In this document: one piece after another, positions 7,710 to 16,493 of the stretch | How the letters are laid out: every line of letters begins with the position of its first letter | Numbering within the stretch: position 1 is the stretch's first letter | Assembly (NCBI RefSeq): GCF_005887095.1 | Contig: NZ_PNCI01000035.1 | Coordinates: 62,001 to 126,000, forward strand | Length of the DNA: 64,000 nt | Direction: 5' to 3' | Source of the DNA: Pseudoalteromonas rubra | GTDB lineage: Bacteria; Pseudomonadota; Gammaproteobacteria; Enterobacterales; Alteromonadaceae | Notes under the pieces: generated by a model | The model's input: the letters and a program-made list of their open reading frames with translations, nothing else | What the model was told of the DNA's origin: nothing | The model's database searches: none | Program-made: the position numbers and the translations under genes

Positions 7710-9779
7710 TCAGTCTATTTGTTTCGCAAAGGGTGGCAGCGTGTCCAGCATCGCCTTGCCATATCGTTTGGTGACCAGGCGTCTGTCGAGTATGGTGATG
7801 CGGCCAGAATCCGTTTCTTTGCGCAGCAGTCTACCACAGCTTTGGACTAATTTCTTCGCAGCATCTGGCACCGTAATCGATAAAAATGGATTTCCTCCTT
7901 TAGACTGAATGAATTCAGCCTGTGCCTCTTCAACTGGTGACGTAGGAACCGCAAAGGGGATCTTAGTGATCACCAGGTTTTCCAGGTACTTGCCTGGCAA
8001 GTCTAACCCCTCAGACAAACTCTGTGTACCAAATAAGATACTACCGGCGCCCAAATCAATGGCGGCGCGGTGACGCTTAAGTAACTCTTCTCGGGACAGT
8101 TCGCCCTGCACCAGGATCTGCCAGTTTTGTTTGCGCAGTTTGGCAACCACGTGGTCCATTTGCCAGTAGGAGGCAAACAGCACCAGGTTGGCCTTTTTCT
8201 TGTCCAGATAGTCGGGCAACGCGTTTGCCAGGTAGTCACTGAATGCCTTGTCTGTAGGTTCCGTTTTGGTTTGTGGAATATGCAGCTTGGCTTGCTTGGC
8301 ATAATCAAAAGGAGAGTCGGCTTTGATATATTTGACACCCGGTTCGTTGCTGAGTCCGCTTTCTCGCGCAAAGTGGTCGAAGTTGCCCATGGCACTTAGC
8401 GTGGCTGAACATAACACGGCACCGGCACATTCGCGCCAAAGGTTATCTTTTAGATAAAACCCCACTTCAATGGGACAGTCACACAATAGGTAGTCATGAT
8501 GGTGCTTGTAGTCCAGACGTTTTATCCAGCGTGCATGCGGCGTGCCTTCCCCTTTTGTGGCGTAACTGAACCATAATTTATTGAGCTGCTCGAGGCGATT
8601 AATATACTGACCGCTTTCTGCCAGTATGGGGTCGGCAATAAAGCCCTGGACGTCACCATCGTTGACATCCAGGGTCAACGCATCATGCATTTTGCTCAGT
8701 GCACGCAGCGCATCCTGAGTGGCATCGGCGATGTCTTTGGCGCGCTCTTTAAGCTGTTCCGGCACTTCACCGTGCAAAAAACGATGGGTATCATCCTCGT
8801 TGTAGTTATAGTCAGATTGATCCAGCATGTCTCTGACCTGTCGGAGTACTTTGCCCGCATCATTGGCTGCGTCATTGAGCTTGAAATTTTGCCCGATGGC
8901 TTTTTGTGACACCACAACATTGGCCATTTTACCGCTGAACTTGAGTAGTTTGTCCAGCCACTCTATCGTGCCTTTGATCGTTGCTGCTGCGGATGAGAAG
9001 TCCCGGGTAATGTGTGGCAAATGGTGGGCCTCGTCGATAACGTAAAAGGTCTCTTCCGGGTCACTTAAAATGGTGCCGCCACCGAGTTCCAGATCGGCAA
9101 GTAAAAGGGCATGGTTGATCACCAGTACATCCATTTGTGCGATTTTCTGCCTGGCCAGGTGAAAAGGACATAAGTTGTGAGATTTCAGCTGTCGTTGGCA
9201 AGCATGTTTATCGCAGGCGATGAGGTTCCAGACTTTGTCTGGGATGGTATCGGCCCAACTGTCTCTGTCACCTTGCCAGCGCTTATCCTGATAGGCTTTT
9301 GCTAGTTCCTGTAAGCAGCGCTGCTCCATTGCCGACAAAGGTGAGCTGGTTGTCGGCATCAAAGACATTTGCGTTTCTTCACCGCTCACTGCAGCCATTA
9401 GCTTTTGCACACAGATATAACGCTGGCGACCTTTCACGAGATCAAATTTAAAATCGAGGCCAGAGTGCTCTTTAAAAAAGGGCAGTTCTTTATTGAGTAA
9501 TTGTTCCTGTAGCGCAACGGTGGCAGTTGAGATGATCAGTTTTTTCTTTTTTGCCAGCGCCATGGGCAGAGCACCCAGGCAGTATGCCAGCGACTTACCC
9601 GTACCGGTCCCTGCCTCAATCACACAGATACGTTGAGATTTGTGATAGTCACCACCGAGTGTTTTGGCGATTTCTGCAACCAGATAGTTTTGTCCGGCAC
9701 GAGGGCGGAAGCCTTCGAGTTGTTCGGCAATGTTAGTGTGCGCCTGACGTATGGTTTTTTTTAGAGAATCTGACAGCAT
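7710..9779 (-). CDS. dinG: ATP-dependent DNA helicase DinG
   Basis: An XPD-like superfamily 2 DNA helicase that moves 5'-3' and removes R-loops and other obstacles. About 689 residues. Walker A is GTGTGKS (in EAGTGTGKSLAYC) and Walker B is VIDEAHHLP. The iron-sulfur ligands are present: one Cys in GRQRYICVQK and three in ACDKHACQRQLKSHNLC, matching the four Cys of E. coli DinG. C-terminal helicase motifs include FGTQSLSEGLDLPGK and QSCGRLLR. I chose the ATG at 9779 (MLSDSLKK). A TTG at 9797 would add six residues, but it crowds the candidate LexA box at 9804. It leads a four-gene minus-strand unit and is divergent from polB. Confidence 0.95.
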   Translation of the reverse strand: MLSDSLKKTIRQAHTNIAEQLEGFRPRAGQNYLVAEIAKTLGGDYHKSQRICVIEAGTGTGKSLAYCLGALPMALAKKKKLIISTATVALQEQLLNKELPFFKEHSGLDFKFDLVKGRQRYICVQKLMAAVSGEETQMSLMPTTSSPLSAMEQRCLQELAKAYQDKRWQGDRDSWADTIPDKVWNLIACDKHACQRQLKSHNLCPFHLARQKIAQMDVLVINHALLLADLELGGGTILSDPEETFYVIDEAHHLPHITRDFSSAAATIKGTIEWLDKLLKFSGKMANVVVSQKAIGQNFKLNDAANDAGKVLRQVRDMLDQSDYNYNEDDTHRFLHGEVPEQLKERAKDIADATQDALRALSKMHDALTLDVNDGDVQGFIADPILAESGQYINRLEQLNKLWFSYATKGEGTPHARWIKRLDYKHHHDYLLCDCPIEVGFYLKDNLWRECAGAVLCSATLSAMGNFDHFARESGLSNEPGVKYIKADSPFDYAKQAKLHIPQTKTEPTDKAFSDYLANALPDYLDKKKANLVLFASYWQMDHVVAKLRKQNWQILVQGELSREELLKRHRAAIDLGAGSILFGTQSLSEGLDLPGKYLENLVITKIPFAVPTSPVEEAQAEFIQSKGGNPFLSITVPDAAKKLVQSCGRLLRKETDSGRITILDRRLVTKRYGKAMLDTLPPFAKQID

Positions 9780-9803
9780 GTAGGATCGCTTAAGCAAAAA
9801 AGT

Positions 9804-9819
9804 ATGGATATAATTACAG
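9804..9819. promoter_or_regulatory. Candidate LexA (SOS) box between dinG and polB
   Basis: The 16-mer ATGGATATAATTACAG matches the gammaproteobacterial consensus CTGTATATATATACAG at 12 of 16 positions. The right half-site CAG is intact, and the left half is ATG instead of CTG. It lies in the short gap between divergent dinG and polB, both LexA targets in E. coli. One site could serve both promoters. Confidence 0.5.
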
Positions 9820-9846
9820 GTATTCTATTCTAGGCGGGGATCCCCT

Positions 9847-12189
9847 TTGGCACAAGCGGTATATCAGGGCTTTATCCTTTCACGGCAACAGATCCATCTA
9901 AACAACAGATTGCACCTATGTTACTGGTTGAAATCTGCGCAAGGCTTGCTAAAAGTGATTACTGAGTCGCAGCAGGCGGTCTTGTTTATCCGTACTGCAG
10001 ATGCTGAAAAAGCCCGTTCCCGTTTGGCCGGAGTCACCTCAGGTGTTGAATTTAAGCCGCTAACGCTCAAACACCTTGACCAGTCACCGGTTACCGGTTT
10101 GTACTGCTCTACTTTGAGTGATTTCTATCACTGTAAAGAGAGTCTGACTGATCACGTTACTCTCTATGAGGCGGATATTCGTCATGCCGACAGGTACCTG
10201 ATGGAGCGGTTTATTCGCGGAGGAGCCTGGATATCCGGTCATGCTGTAAAAAAAGCAGGATACACAGAAATCCGACAAACACGGCTAAAACCATCGCCGC
10301 AATTTGTCCCTAAGTTGTCTATGTTGTCGCTGGACATCGAGTGTAGTGGGGAAGGTGTGTTGTTCTCTGTTGGGCTGGTCACGGAGTCACAACGACTTGT
10401 AATTATGATAGGCGAGCCGGAAGCCGCCGAAGTCAATGTGCGCTGGGTAGCCGATGAATTGTCATTATTACAGGCTCTGGTTGAGGAAGTTAACCGCATG
10501 GATCCGGATGTGATCATCGGTTGGAACGTGATTGAGTTTGACTGTGCGGTATTAAATGAAAGAGCAGAAGCGTTGGGTGTTTCGCTGAGTATTGGGCGAG
10601 ATGGTACCCCCATGCAAGTGTCGAAAGGGAACTTTACCCGGGTACTCATAGCGGGTCGGGTCGTACTGGATGGTATAGATACCATGAAAAATGCCACCTA
10701 CCATTTTGAAACCTTTAAGCTGGCTTATGTCGCTCAGCAAGTGCTGGGGACAAGTAAATTAATTGAACAGGACGACAGGCTCGACGCGATCATACGCCTG
10801 TTTCATAAAGATAAGCCAGCACTGGCGAGTTATAACTTGCAGGACTGTGTGCTGGTCTGGGATATATTTACTAAGCTGTCTTTGCTGGAATTTGCTATCG
10901 CCCGGACACAATTAACGGGCTTGGAGCTGGAGCGTATGGGTGGATCAGTGGCTGCATTCACCAATTTATATCTGCCCTTGTTGCACCGTAGTGGCTATAT
11001 TGCGCCTAATCTGGGCGAGCATGGCCTGACATTTGACAGCCCTGGGGGCTATGTGATGGATTCGAGGCCCGGGTTGTATCAAAATGTACTGGTACTCGAT
11101 TTCAAAAGCCTCTATCCCTCCATTATACGCACCTTTCATATCGACCCTATGGGTTTGATAGAAGGACTCAAGTCGCCTCAGGATGCTATCCCCGGTTTTA
11201 ATAAGGGGGCTTTTTCCCGTACTCGACACCATCTACCTAAGCTAGTCGCGCAGCTGGCGCAGGCACGGCAGGAGGCTAAAGACCGGGGTGAGAAAATGCT
11301 GCAGCAGGCCATCAAGATTATTATGAATAGCCTGTATGGTGTTCTGGGGTCACGGGGCTGCCGGTTTTATGATCCCCGATTGTCCAGTTCTATTACCCTG
11401 CGTGGGCACGAGATTATGCAAACTACACGGGGCTGGATTGAAGAGATGGGATATGAGGTCATTTATGGTGATACGGATTCCACCTTTGTATGCGTGCCTG
11501 ACTCTTTGTCTGCCGCTCAATGTCAGCAACTAGGTAAAAGTCTGATGAGGGAAATCAATCTGCGCTGGGCTAAACACATTGAGTGTCATTTCAATTTGCC
11601 AAATTATCTGGAAATTGAGTTTGAAACACATTATAGCCCCTTCTTTATGCCTACTATCCGGGGTCAGGAAACAGGGTCTAAAAAACGCTATGTTGGTCAA
11701 ATCCAAACAGAACAGGGCAGTGAGCTGGTGTTTAAAGGACTGGAAACGGTGCGCAGTGACTGGACTGAAATTGCGAAAGAGTACCAACAGGCGGTCATCA
11801 GAGCCCTGTTTGATGGCCTGGATGTGGTTTCAGTGACGGAGCAGTATATTGCCTTGATCAACAGTGGCCAGGCAGATAACAAGCTCATCTATAAGAAACG
11901 TCTGGGTAAGCCTCTTAATGCCTACGTTAAGAATATTCCGCCACATGTCAGGGCGGCAAAAGAGGCACATAGTCAGGGTATCAACAGGGCACTCTCAAAA
12001 GGAAGCCAGGTTGCTTACTATATTAGTAGGTCTGGCCCTAAACTGGTAAGCGGAGCGTTAGTCAATCCGGATTACAGTCATTATATAGAAAAACAGATCT
12101 TGCCTATTTATCAAATGCTACCGGATATCGATCTGGAGGCCATCACGTTACATGGCCAGCGGACGCTGGATCTGTCCTCAGATTTGTAA
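9847..12189 (+). CDS. polB: DNA polymerase II (family B)
   Basis: A 780-residue family B polymerase, nearly the length of E. coli Pol II (783). It has a 3'-5' proofreading exonuclease and a translesion/restart role under SOS conditions. Exonuclease motif I is LDIECSGEG, motif II is IIGWNVIEFD, and motif III is in YNLQDCVLVWDI. Polymerase motif A is DFKSLYPSIIR, motif B is KIIMNSLYGVLGS, and motif C is YGDTDSTFV. Initiation is at TTG 9847, followed by GCA CAA GCG, with GGGGA upstream at about 9837-9841. It shares a 67-base divergent promoter region with dinG. Confidence 0.97.
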   Translation: MAQAVYQGFILSRQQIHLNNRLHLCYWLKSAQGLLKVITESQQAVLFIRTADAEKARSRLAGVTSGVEFKPLTLKHLDQSPVTGLYCSTLSDFYHCKESLTDHVTLYEADIRHADRYLMERFIRGGAWISGHAVKKAGYTEIRQTRLKPSPQFVPKLSMLSLDIECSGEGVLFSVGLVTESQRLVIMIGEPEAAEVNVRWVADELSLLQALVEEVNRMDPDVIIGWNVIEFDCAVLNERAEALGVSLSIGRDGTPMQVSKGNFTRVLIAGRVVLDGIDTMKNATYHFETFKLAYVAQQVLGTSKLIEQDDRLDAIIRLFHKDKPALASYNLQDCVLVWDIFTKLSLLEFAIARTQLTGLELERMGGSVAAFTNLYLPLLHRSGYIAPNLGEHGLTFDSPGGYVMDSRPGLYQNVLVLDFKSLYPSIIRTFHIDPMGLIEGLKSPQDAIPGFNKGAFSRTRHHLPKLVAQLAQARQEAKDRGEKMLQQAIKIIMNSLYGVLGSRGCRFYDPRLSSSITLRGHEIMQTTRGWIEEMGYEVIYGDTDSTFVCVPDSLSAAQCQQLGKSLMREINLRWAKHIECHFNLPNYLEIEFETHYSPFFMPTIRGQETGSKKRYVGQIQTEQGSELVFKGLETVRSDWTEIAKEYQQAVIRALFDGLDVVSVTEQYIALINSGQADNKLIYKKRLGKPLNAYVKNIPPHVRAAKEAHSQGINRALSKGSQVAYYISRSGPKLVSGALVNPDYSHYIEKQILPIYQMLPDIDLEAITLHGQRTLDLSSDL

Positions 12190-12235
12190 TTGCGTGCAAG
12201 CGGTTCTTTAGCCGCTTGTAAGCAAATCTTTTTTT
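12190..12235 (+). terminator. Rho-independent terminator of polB
   Basis: CAAGCGG (12197-12203) pairs with CCGCTTG (12212-12218). The stem is extended outward by TTGC (12190-12193) and GCAA (12222-12225) with small mismatches. A run of seven T follows at 12229-12235. Confidence 0.85.
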
Positions 12236-12708
12236 CAGTCTATTTGCCACTCACCGTTAGAATCCCACCATCGGTAAAGCTTTATTTGAATGTAAATACA
12301 TACTAACTTTTTTGAAAATGGATTGTTTGGTTGAATTTTTTTTGCATAAAAAAACAGCGAACAGACTGAATTTTAAAATATTTTTATTAACCAAAATGCG
12401 ACTTGCATTTATTTCCTGATATTGCTCCTTGCATTTTTTGTGAACAACCCTTTTGTGAATTCAATTAAAAAATGCATTTATTTTGAAGTGAGTGGTAATT
12501 AACTTTAAAGGGCTGTTAAATCCTTGGGTTTTGATTGTGTTTTTGGTGTGCCTGTCTGTTAAGTCGTGGTGGTTTGACGCTTAACACAGGTCGCGATTAG
12601 TATCCGTCGCGAAAATTCAGAGCCTGCTGAAATTAGACTCAGCAAGCTCGTTATAAATACCAACAATACTCATGCTTACCGCCACGAGTAAGCCCAGGGA
12701 GAAAACAC
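12236..12708. other. AT-rich intergenic region upstream of TonB-dependent receptor
   Basis: No gene is seen. The region is AT-rich, with repeated CTTGCATTT-like words near 12410 and 12430. It presumably holds the receptor promoter and a long 5' leader. The last bases before the start, CCAGGGAGAAAACA, are shared with the next receptor's leader. Confidence 0.4.
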
Positions 12709-15357
12709 ATGTTGAACACTAAAGTAACTAAGGCCGTGCGTTTAGCACTGGCATTTGGTGCTGCGTCTACGGCTGTGATTGCACAGTCAGCCACTGCACA
12801 AGACGGTGTCGAAAAAGTAGAACGCATTGAAATCACAGGCTCGCGTATCAAGCGTGTCGACATGGAAGGTGCAAGCCCGGTTGAAGTTATCTCTACCGCT
12901 GAATTCGAAGGTCAGGGCCGAGTCTCTGTTGCCGAAGCACTGCAAAGCGTGACTTCTAACAGCTTTGGTTCTGTTATCCCAAGTTCTGGTAGCAGCGGTC
13001 AGTCACAGTCAACAGTAAGCCTGCTGGGTGCCGGTGCAGGTCGTACATTAGTGCTGATCGACGGTAAGCGTATGGGTAGCTCTCCTTCACTAAACGGCGG
13101 CGGTGCTAACCTAAGCTCAATCCCAATGGCGGCGGTAGAGCGCATTGAAATTCTTAAAGATGGCGCTTCTGCAATCTATGGCTCTGATGCGATTGCCGGC
13201 GTTATCAACGTTATCCTGAAAAAAGATTTCGAAGGTGTGTCTTTCGATATCCAGGTTGGCCGTCCTGAAGCTGAAGGCGCAGACACTAAGCAAATGTCAA
13301 TGGCATTTGGCGTAAGCTCTGACAAAGGTAATATAACTTTTGTATACGATCACCAGCAGCGTAACCCAATTTTTGACCGTGACCGTAGCTACACGGCAGC
13401 GTCTATGGAAGACAAAAATGGTGATGGCCTGATCTCCATTTATGATGAGACAGTGGGAATTAGCTATTCTGGTGCCACTATTAAAGGCCCTAATGGCATG
13501 CTTGCATCACCTAAGTGTGATGAGCTGACTAAAAATGTCGATGGGTTTGTCGGTGTACTTGACCAAGGTAGCGCATTAGGTGGTGTTGGCGGCGGCCAGG
13601 TTTGTGGTTATGCATTTGCTAACGTTTCTGCCAACATGGCATCGACAAAGCGTGATTCTGCGATGGCGAGCATTACATATGAACTAACTGATGACCTTGA
13701 GCTTTTTGGTCGTGCTATGTTCAGCCGTAATGATTCATTTGGCCGCTATGCACCAGCTGCTGCAAACTGGAATGACATGGCTGCTGACAATGAGCACAAT
13801 CCGACTGGCGAAGTTACAAAAGGTTACTTCCGTTGGTATCAGCTGGGTAACCGTGACGGTGAAGTCACTGATTATCAGCAAGATTACACGTTGGGCCTGA
13901 AAGGTTCTTTCGGTGACACTGCTGAGTGGGAAGTGTCTTATCACAAGGCTAAGCTTGACTATCGTGATGTCGGTCGTTACTACCTGAGTAAATCAGGTTT
14001 GTCTCATAACACGTTAAACAATATTCCACTTGATTCTGAGGAAGGCATTGCAAATATGCGTGCCACTACTTACACAGAGAACCAAAGTGAGCTGGACCAC
14101 CTGTTTGCCGGTATCGGTTTCGAATTTGGTGAGCTGGAAGGCGGCGCAATTGCTCACTATTTTGGTGGTGAGTTCTTCGATATGACGTTGAATTCTCGTT
14201 ACGATGCACAAAACGAAGCTGGTCTTATCGGTGGTAGTGCTGGTGGCTCAGGTGCCGGTGAGCGAGACGTTGCAGCGGTTTTCTATGAAGTGGCATTTCC
14301 AATCTTGGATAACTTAACCCTGAGCGCAGCATATCGCTACGATGATTACAGCGATTTTGGCGGCGAGGGTAACCCAAGTGTGAAGCTGGACTACCGTCCA
14401 ATTGATGATCTTTTACTTCGAGCTTCTTACTCAGAAGGCTTCCGTGCCCCTTCTTTGAAAGAGATCAACGCAGCAGACTCTGTTGGTTACCCAAGTGCGA
14501 TTGACTATGTACTCTGTGAAAAGCTGAAAGCCGAAAAGAAAATTAAGCCTGATGCTAAATGTACTGCAGCTGCCTATGAAGAGCTGCGCCAGGGTAATAA
14601 GGACTTGGGCCCTGAAGAGTCTAGTTACCTGAACTTGGGAGTTGTTTACTCTGGATTTGAAGATGTATCGATTAAGGTTGATTACTTCGAGCTTGAAGTT
14701 GAGAACGTGATTGCGTTAATTACAGTTCAGGATCTTGTCTATGCACAATCCTCAGGCCAATATGATGAGCTGGTAGCACAGAACCCAGCAGTCAGTTTGA
14801 TCCGAAATGCAGACGTTTCAATCGATAAGGGGTATACACAATATGCCAATGGCGCCTTTATGTCTCGTAAAGGATTCGATATTGATCTGTCATACAAGCT
14901 GGAAACCTCGTTTGGTGATTTCAAATTCAGAAATGTAACTACATTGCTGACAGAAGCTGGCGAAGATGTTTACTTTGGCGGCCCAACCGCAGACGAGAAG
15001 GGGGCACCAGAATCTCCAGAGTGGCGTTCTCAGTTTACGATTAACTACGCAGTAGACAATTACACTATTAACTGGACAACGGATATTATTGCCGATACTT
15101 ATGAGACAAAGAGAGTCGTTCAAGAGAAGGGTAAGCAGCCTTACAATGTTTACGAAGGCTCGCTTCCGACTTATGTAACGCACAACTTGAACATGAAGTA
15201 TTACAGCGATGGATACGGCACGTTCACACTGGGCGCACGTAATCTGTTTGATAAAGGTGTAGTATTTAACAGCAAAGGCTTCTACGAAGACTATGCAATT
15301 TACAACGCAGGCCACATTGGTCGCGAAATCTTTGCAGGATATAACATCAGCTTCTAA
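12709..15357 (+). CDS. TonB-dependent outer-membrane receptor
   Basis: An 882-residue TonB-dependent receptor that imports a large or scarce nutrient across the outer membrane using TonB/ExbB/ExbD. A signal peptide spans about residues 1-30 (AFGAASTAVIAQSATAQ). A TonB-box-like segment (RIEITGSRIK) precedes the plug domain, which carries SLLGAGAGRTLVLIDGKRM and LKDGASAIYGSDAIAGVIN. A 22-strand barrel follows and ends in GYNISF, with the terminal Phe needed for outer-membrane insertion. Large acidic loops with several Cys (SPKCDELT, YVLCEKL, AKCTAAAYEE) may be disulfide-bonded. Subtype and ligand cannot be told: there is no siderophore, heme or glycan gene nearby. It is paralogous to the receptor at 16494. 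The start is supported by AGGGAGAAAACAC before ATG. Confidence 0.93.
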   Translation: MLNTKVTKAVRLALAFGAASTAVIAQSATAQDGVEKVERIEITGSRIKRVDMEGASPVEVISTAEFEGQGRVSVAEALQSVTSNSFGSVIPSSGSSGQSQSTVSLLGAGAGRTLVLIDGKRMGSSPSLNGGGANLSSIPMAAVERIEILKDGASAIYGSDAIAGVINVILKKDFEGVSFDIQVGRPEAEGADTKQMSMAFGVSSDKGNITFVYDHQQRNPIFDRDRSYTAASMEDKNGDGLISIYDETVGISYSGATIKGPNGMLASPKCDELTKNVDGFVGVLDQGSALGGVGGGQVCGYAFANVSANMASTKRDSAMASITYELTDDLELFGRAMFSRNDSFGRYAPAAANWNDMAADNEHNPTGEVTKGYFRWYQLGNRDGEVTDYQQDYTLGLKGSFGDTAEWEVSYHKAKLDYRDVGRYYLSKSGLSHNTLNNIPLDSEEGIANMRATTYTENQSELDHLFAGIGFEFGELEGGAIAHYFGGEFFDMTLNSRYDAQNEAGLIGGSAGGSGAGERDVAAVFYEVAFPILDNLTLSAAYRYDDYSDFGGEGNPSVKLDYRPIDDLLLRASYSEGFRAPSLKEINAADSVGYPSAIDYVLCEKLKAEKKIKPDAKCTAAAYEELRQGNKDLGPEESSYLNLGVVYSGFEDVSIKVDYFELEVENVIALITVQDLVYAQSSGQYDELVAQNPAVSLIRNADVSIDKGYTQYANGAFMSRKGFDIDLSYKLETSFGDFKFRNVTTLLTEAGEDVYFGGPTADEKGAPESPEWRSQFTINYAVDNYTINWTTDIIADTYETKRVVQEKGKQPYNVYEGSLPTYVTHNLNMKYYSDGYGTFTLGARNLFDKGVVFNSKGFYEDYAIYNAGHIGREIFAGYNISF

Positions 15358-15413
15358 TTTGCTGACTGGCAAGTTGAATCTGAGCGCGTTTTAAGCGCGC
15401 CTTAAAATATAAA

Positions 15414-15445
15414 AATCCGACTTCAGAAATGAGGTCGGATTTTTT
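15414..15445 (+). terminator. Rho-independent terminator after the first receptor
   Basis: AATCCGACTTC (15414-15424) pairs with GAGGTCGGATT (15431-15441) with one T-G wobble, followed by a six-T run. Confidence 0.9.
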
Positions 15446-16493
15446 GTTATCAACGTAATCCCTCTAACTAATCCTTCGCTGGATAACCTAAACACCCATG
15501 GTCGTATCATGTGATGCACCTACATGGTGACGTGTTACTGCCCGTTGGCAGATATCTACAGCTGTCAGAAATGCAGCAACAGACGAATGGCTCGAAATCA
15601 GAGCTACATTTGCTTGGCTTAAGTAGCGCGGCCTTGCTGTGAACTAAAGATCTCACATATCATTAACATGTAAAAGCCTTGTCAAAGGTGGCCGTCAAGT
15701 TTCTCCCGGTTGGTTCTGAGTGGGGCTCTGGGTATAGCTGGTTTTGTGTTTTGGAATAGTTTTTCTTGATTAAAATCAAAAAACTCGGGTTTGTTAGTCT
15801 GTGACAGAGCGGAAAACATGATTAAGGCAAGATGCCAGCGTCTATTAAAGCGACAATCATTTTCCTGTTTGCAAGAGTCATAAAGACTGACAATCAGAGA
15901 CTGTTTTATTCATGCGTACAGAGCAAACAGAGAGCGCATCTGATGAATGTGTACCTAAATTGTATTCATGTGAGGTGAACAGGGTTATCCGTTGTGTTTG
16001 AAAAGCAGTCTGCTCGTATTTTGATAGCAGGTGAAAGCGCAGAATTAGGTAGGTGGTGTGTTGTGTTTATAACAATAATTTAACCGTCAAAAAGATGTGA
16101 GTGAGCGGTCAATTGTCCTTCACGCAAGGTTGCCGAACGCTAACTTGGCAAATGGCGTAAAACCTCATCCTGAATACGTCAAAAGGCAGGCAATATTGAC
16201 ATCCTGCCAGACGGTATTTGGCTGATTTTAGCTCAAAAAAAAGACAGCTTTTGTGTAAAATAAAGTGCAAGATAATTTTTCTCTCTTATCTCTATGTTAT
16301 TAAAGGTTTTTTTTGCTTTTGTTGAGGCGTTTTTATTCCGATTTTGAAAAAGGTTGTTGACCTTTTGTTTTTCATGCGATTAGTATGTTTCACCAATATG
16401 GCTAAAAGTGTTGTCACTTGTTACCCATATAAAAGTAAGAAAATACATAAAAACAAAGCTTTAAAGAAATATTTAAAGCCAGGGAGAAAACAA
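15446..16493. other. Long intergenic region between two TonB-dependent receptors
   Basis: About 1.05 kb without a supportable gene on either strand. The only in-frame extension, upstream from 16344, encodes a basic, non-signal-like segment (KKIHKNKALKKYLK) and is rejected as protein. The 3' part from about 16240 is very AT-rich and probably contains the promoter and leader of the second receptor. No tRNA, repeat array or IS end is seen. A decayed gene or small RNA cannot be excluded. Confidence 0.4.

Noticed and set aside
9780..9797. TTG start of dinG six codons upstream
   Set aside because: Possible, but the ATG at 9779 aligns better with known DinG starts and leaves the candidate LexA box upstream.
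16344..16493. In-frame extension upstream of the second large receptor
   Set aside because: It would place a Lys-rich segment before a normal signal peptide. The ATG at 16494 has the same leader as the paralogue.
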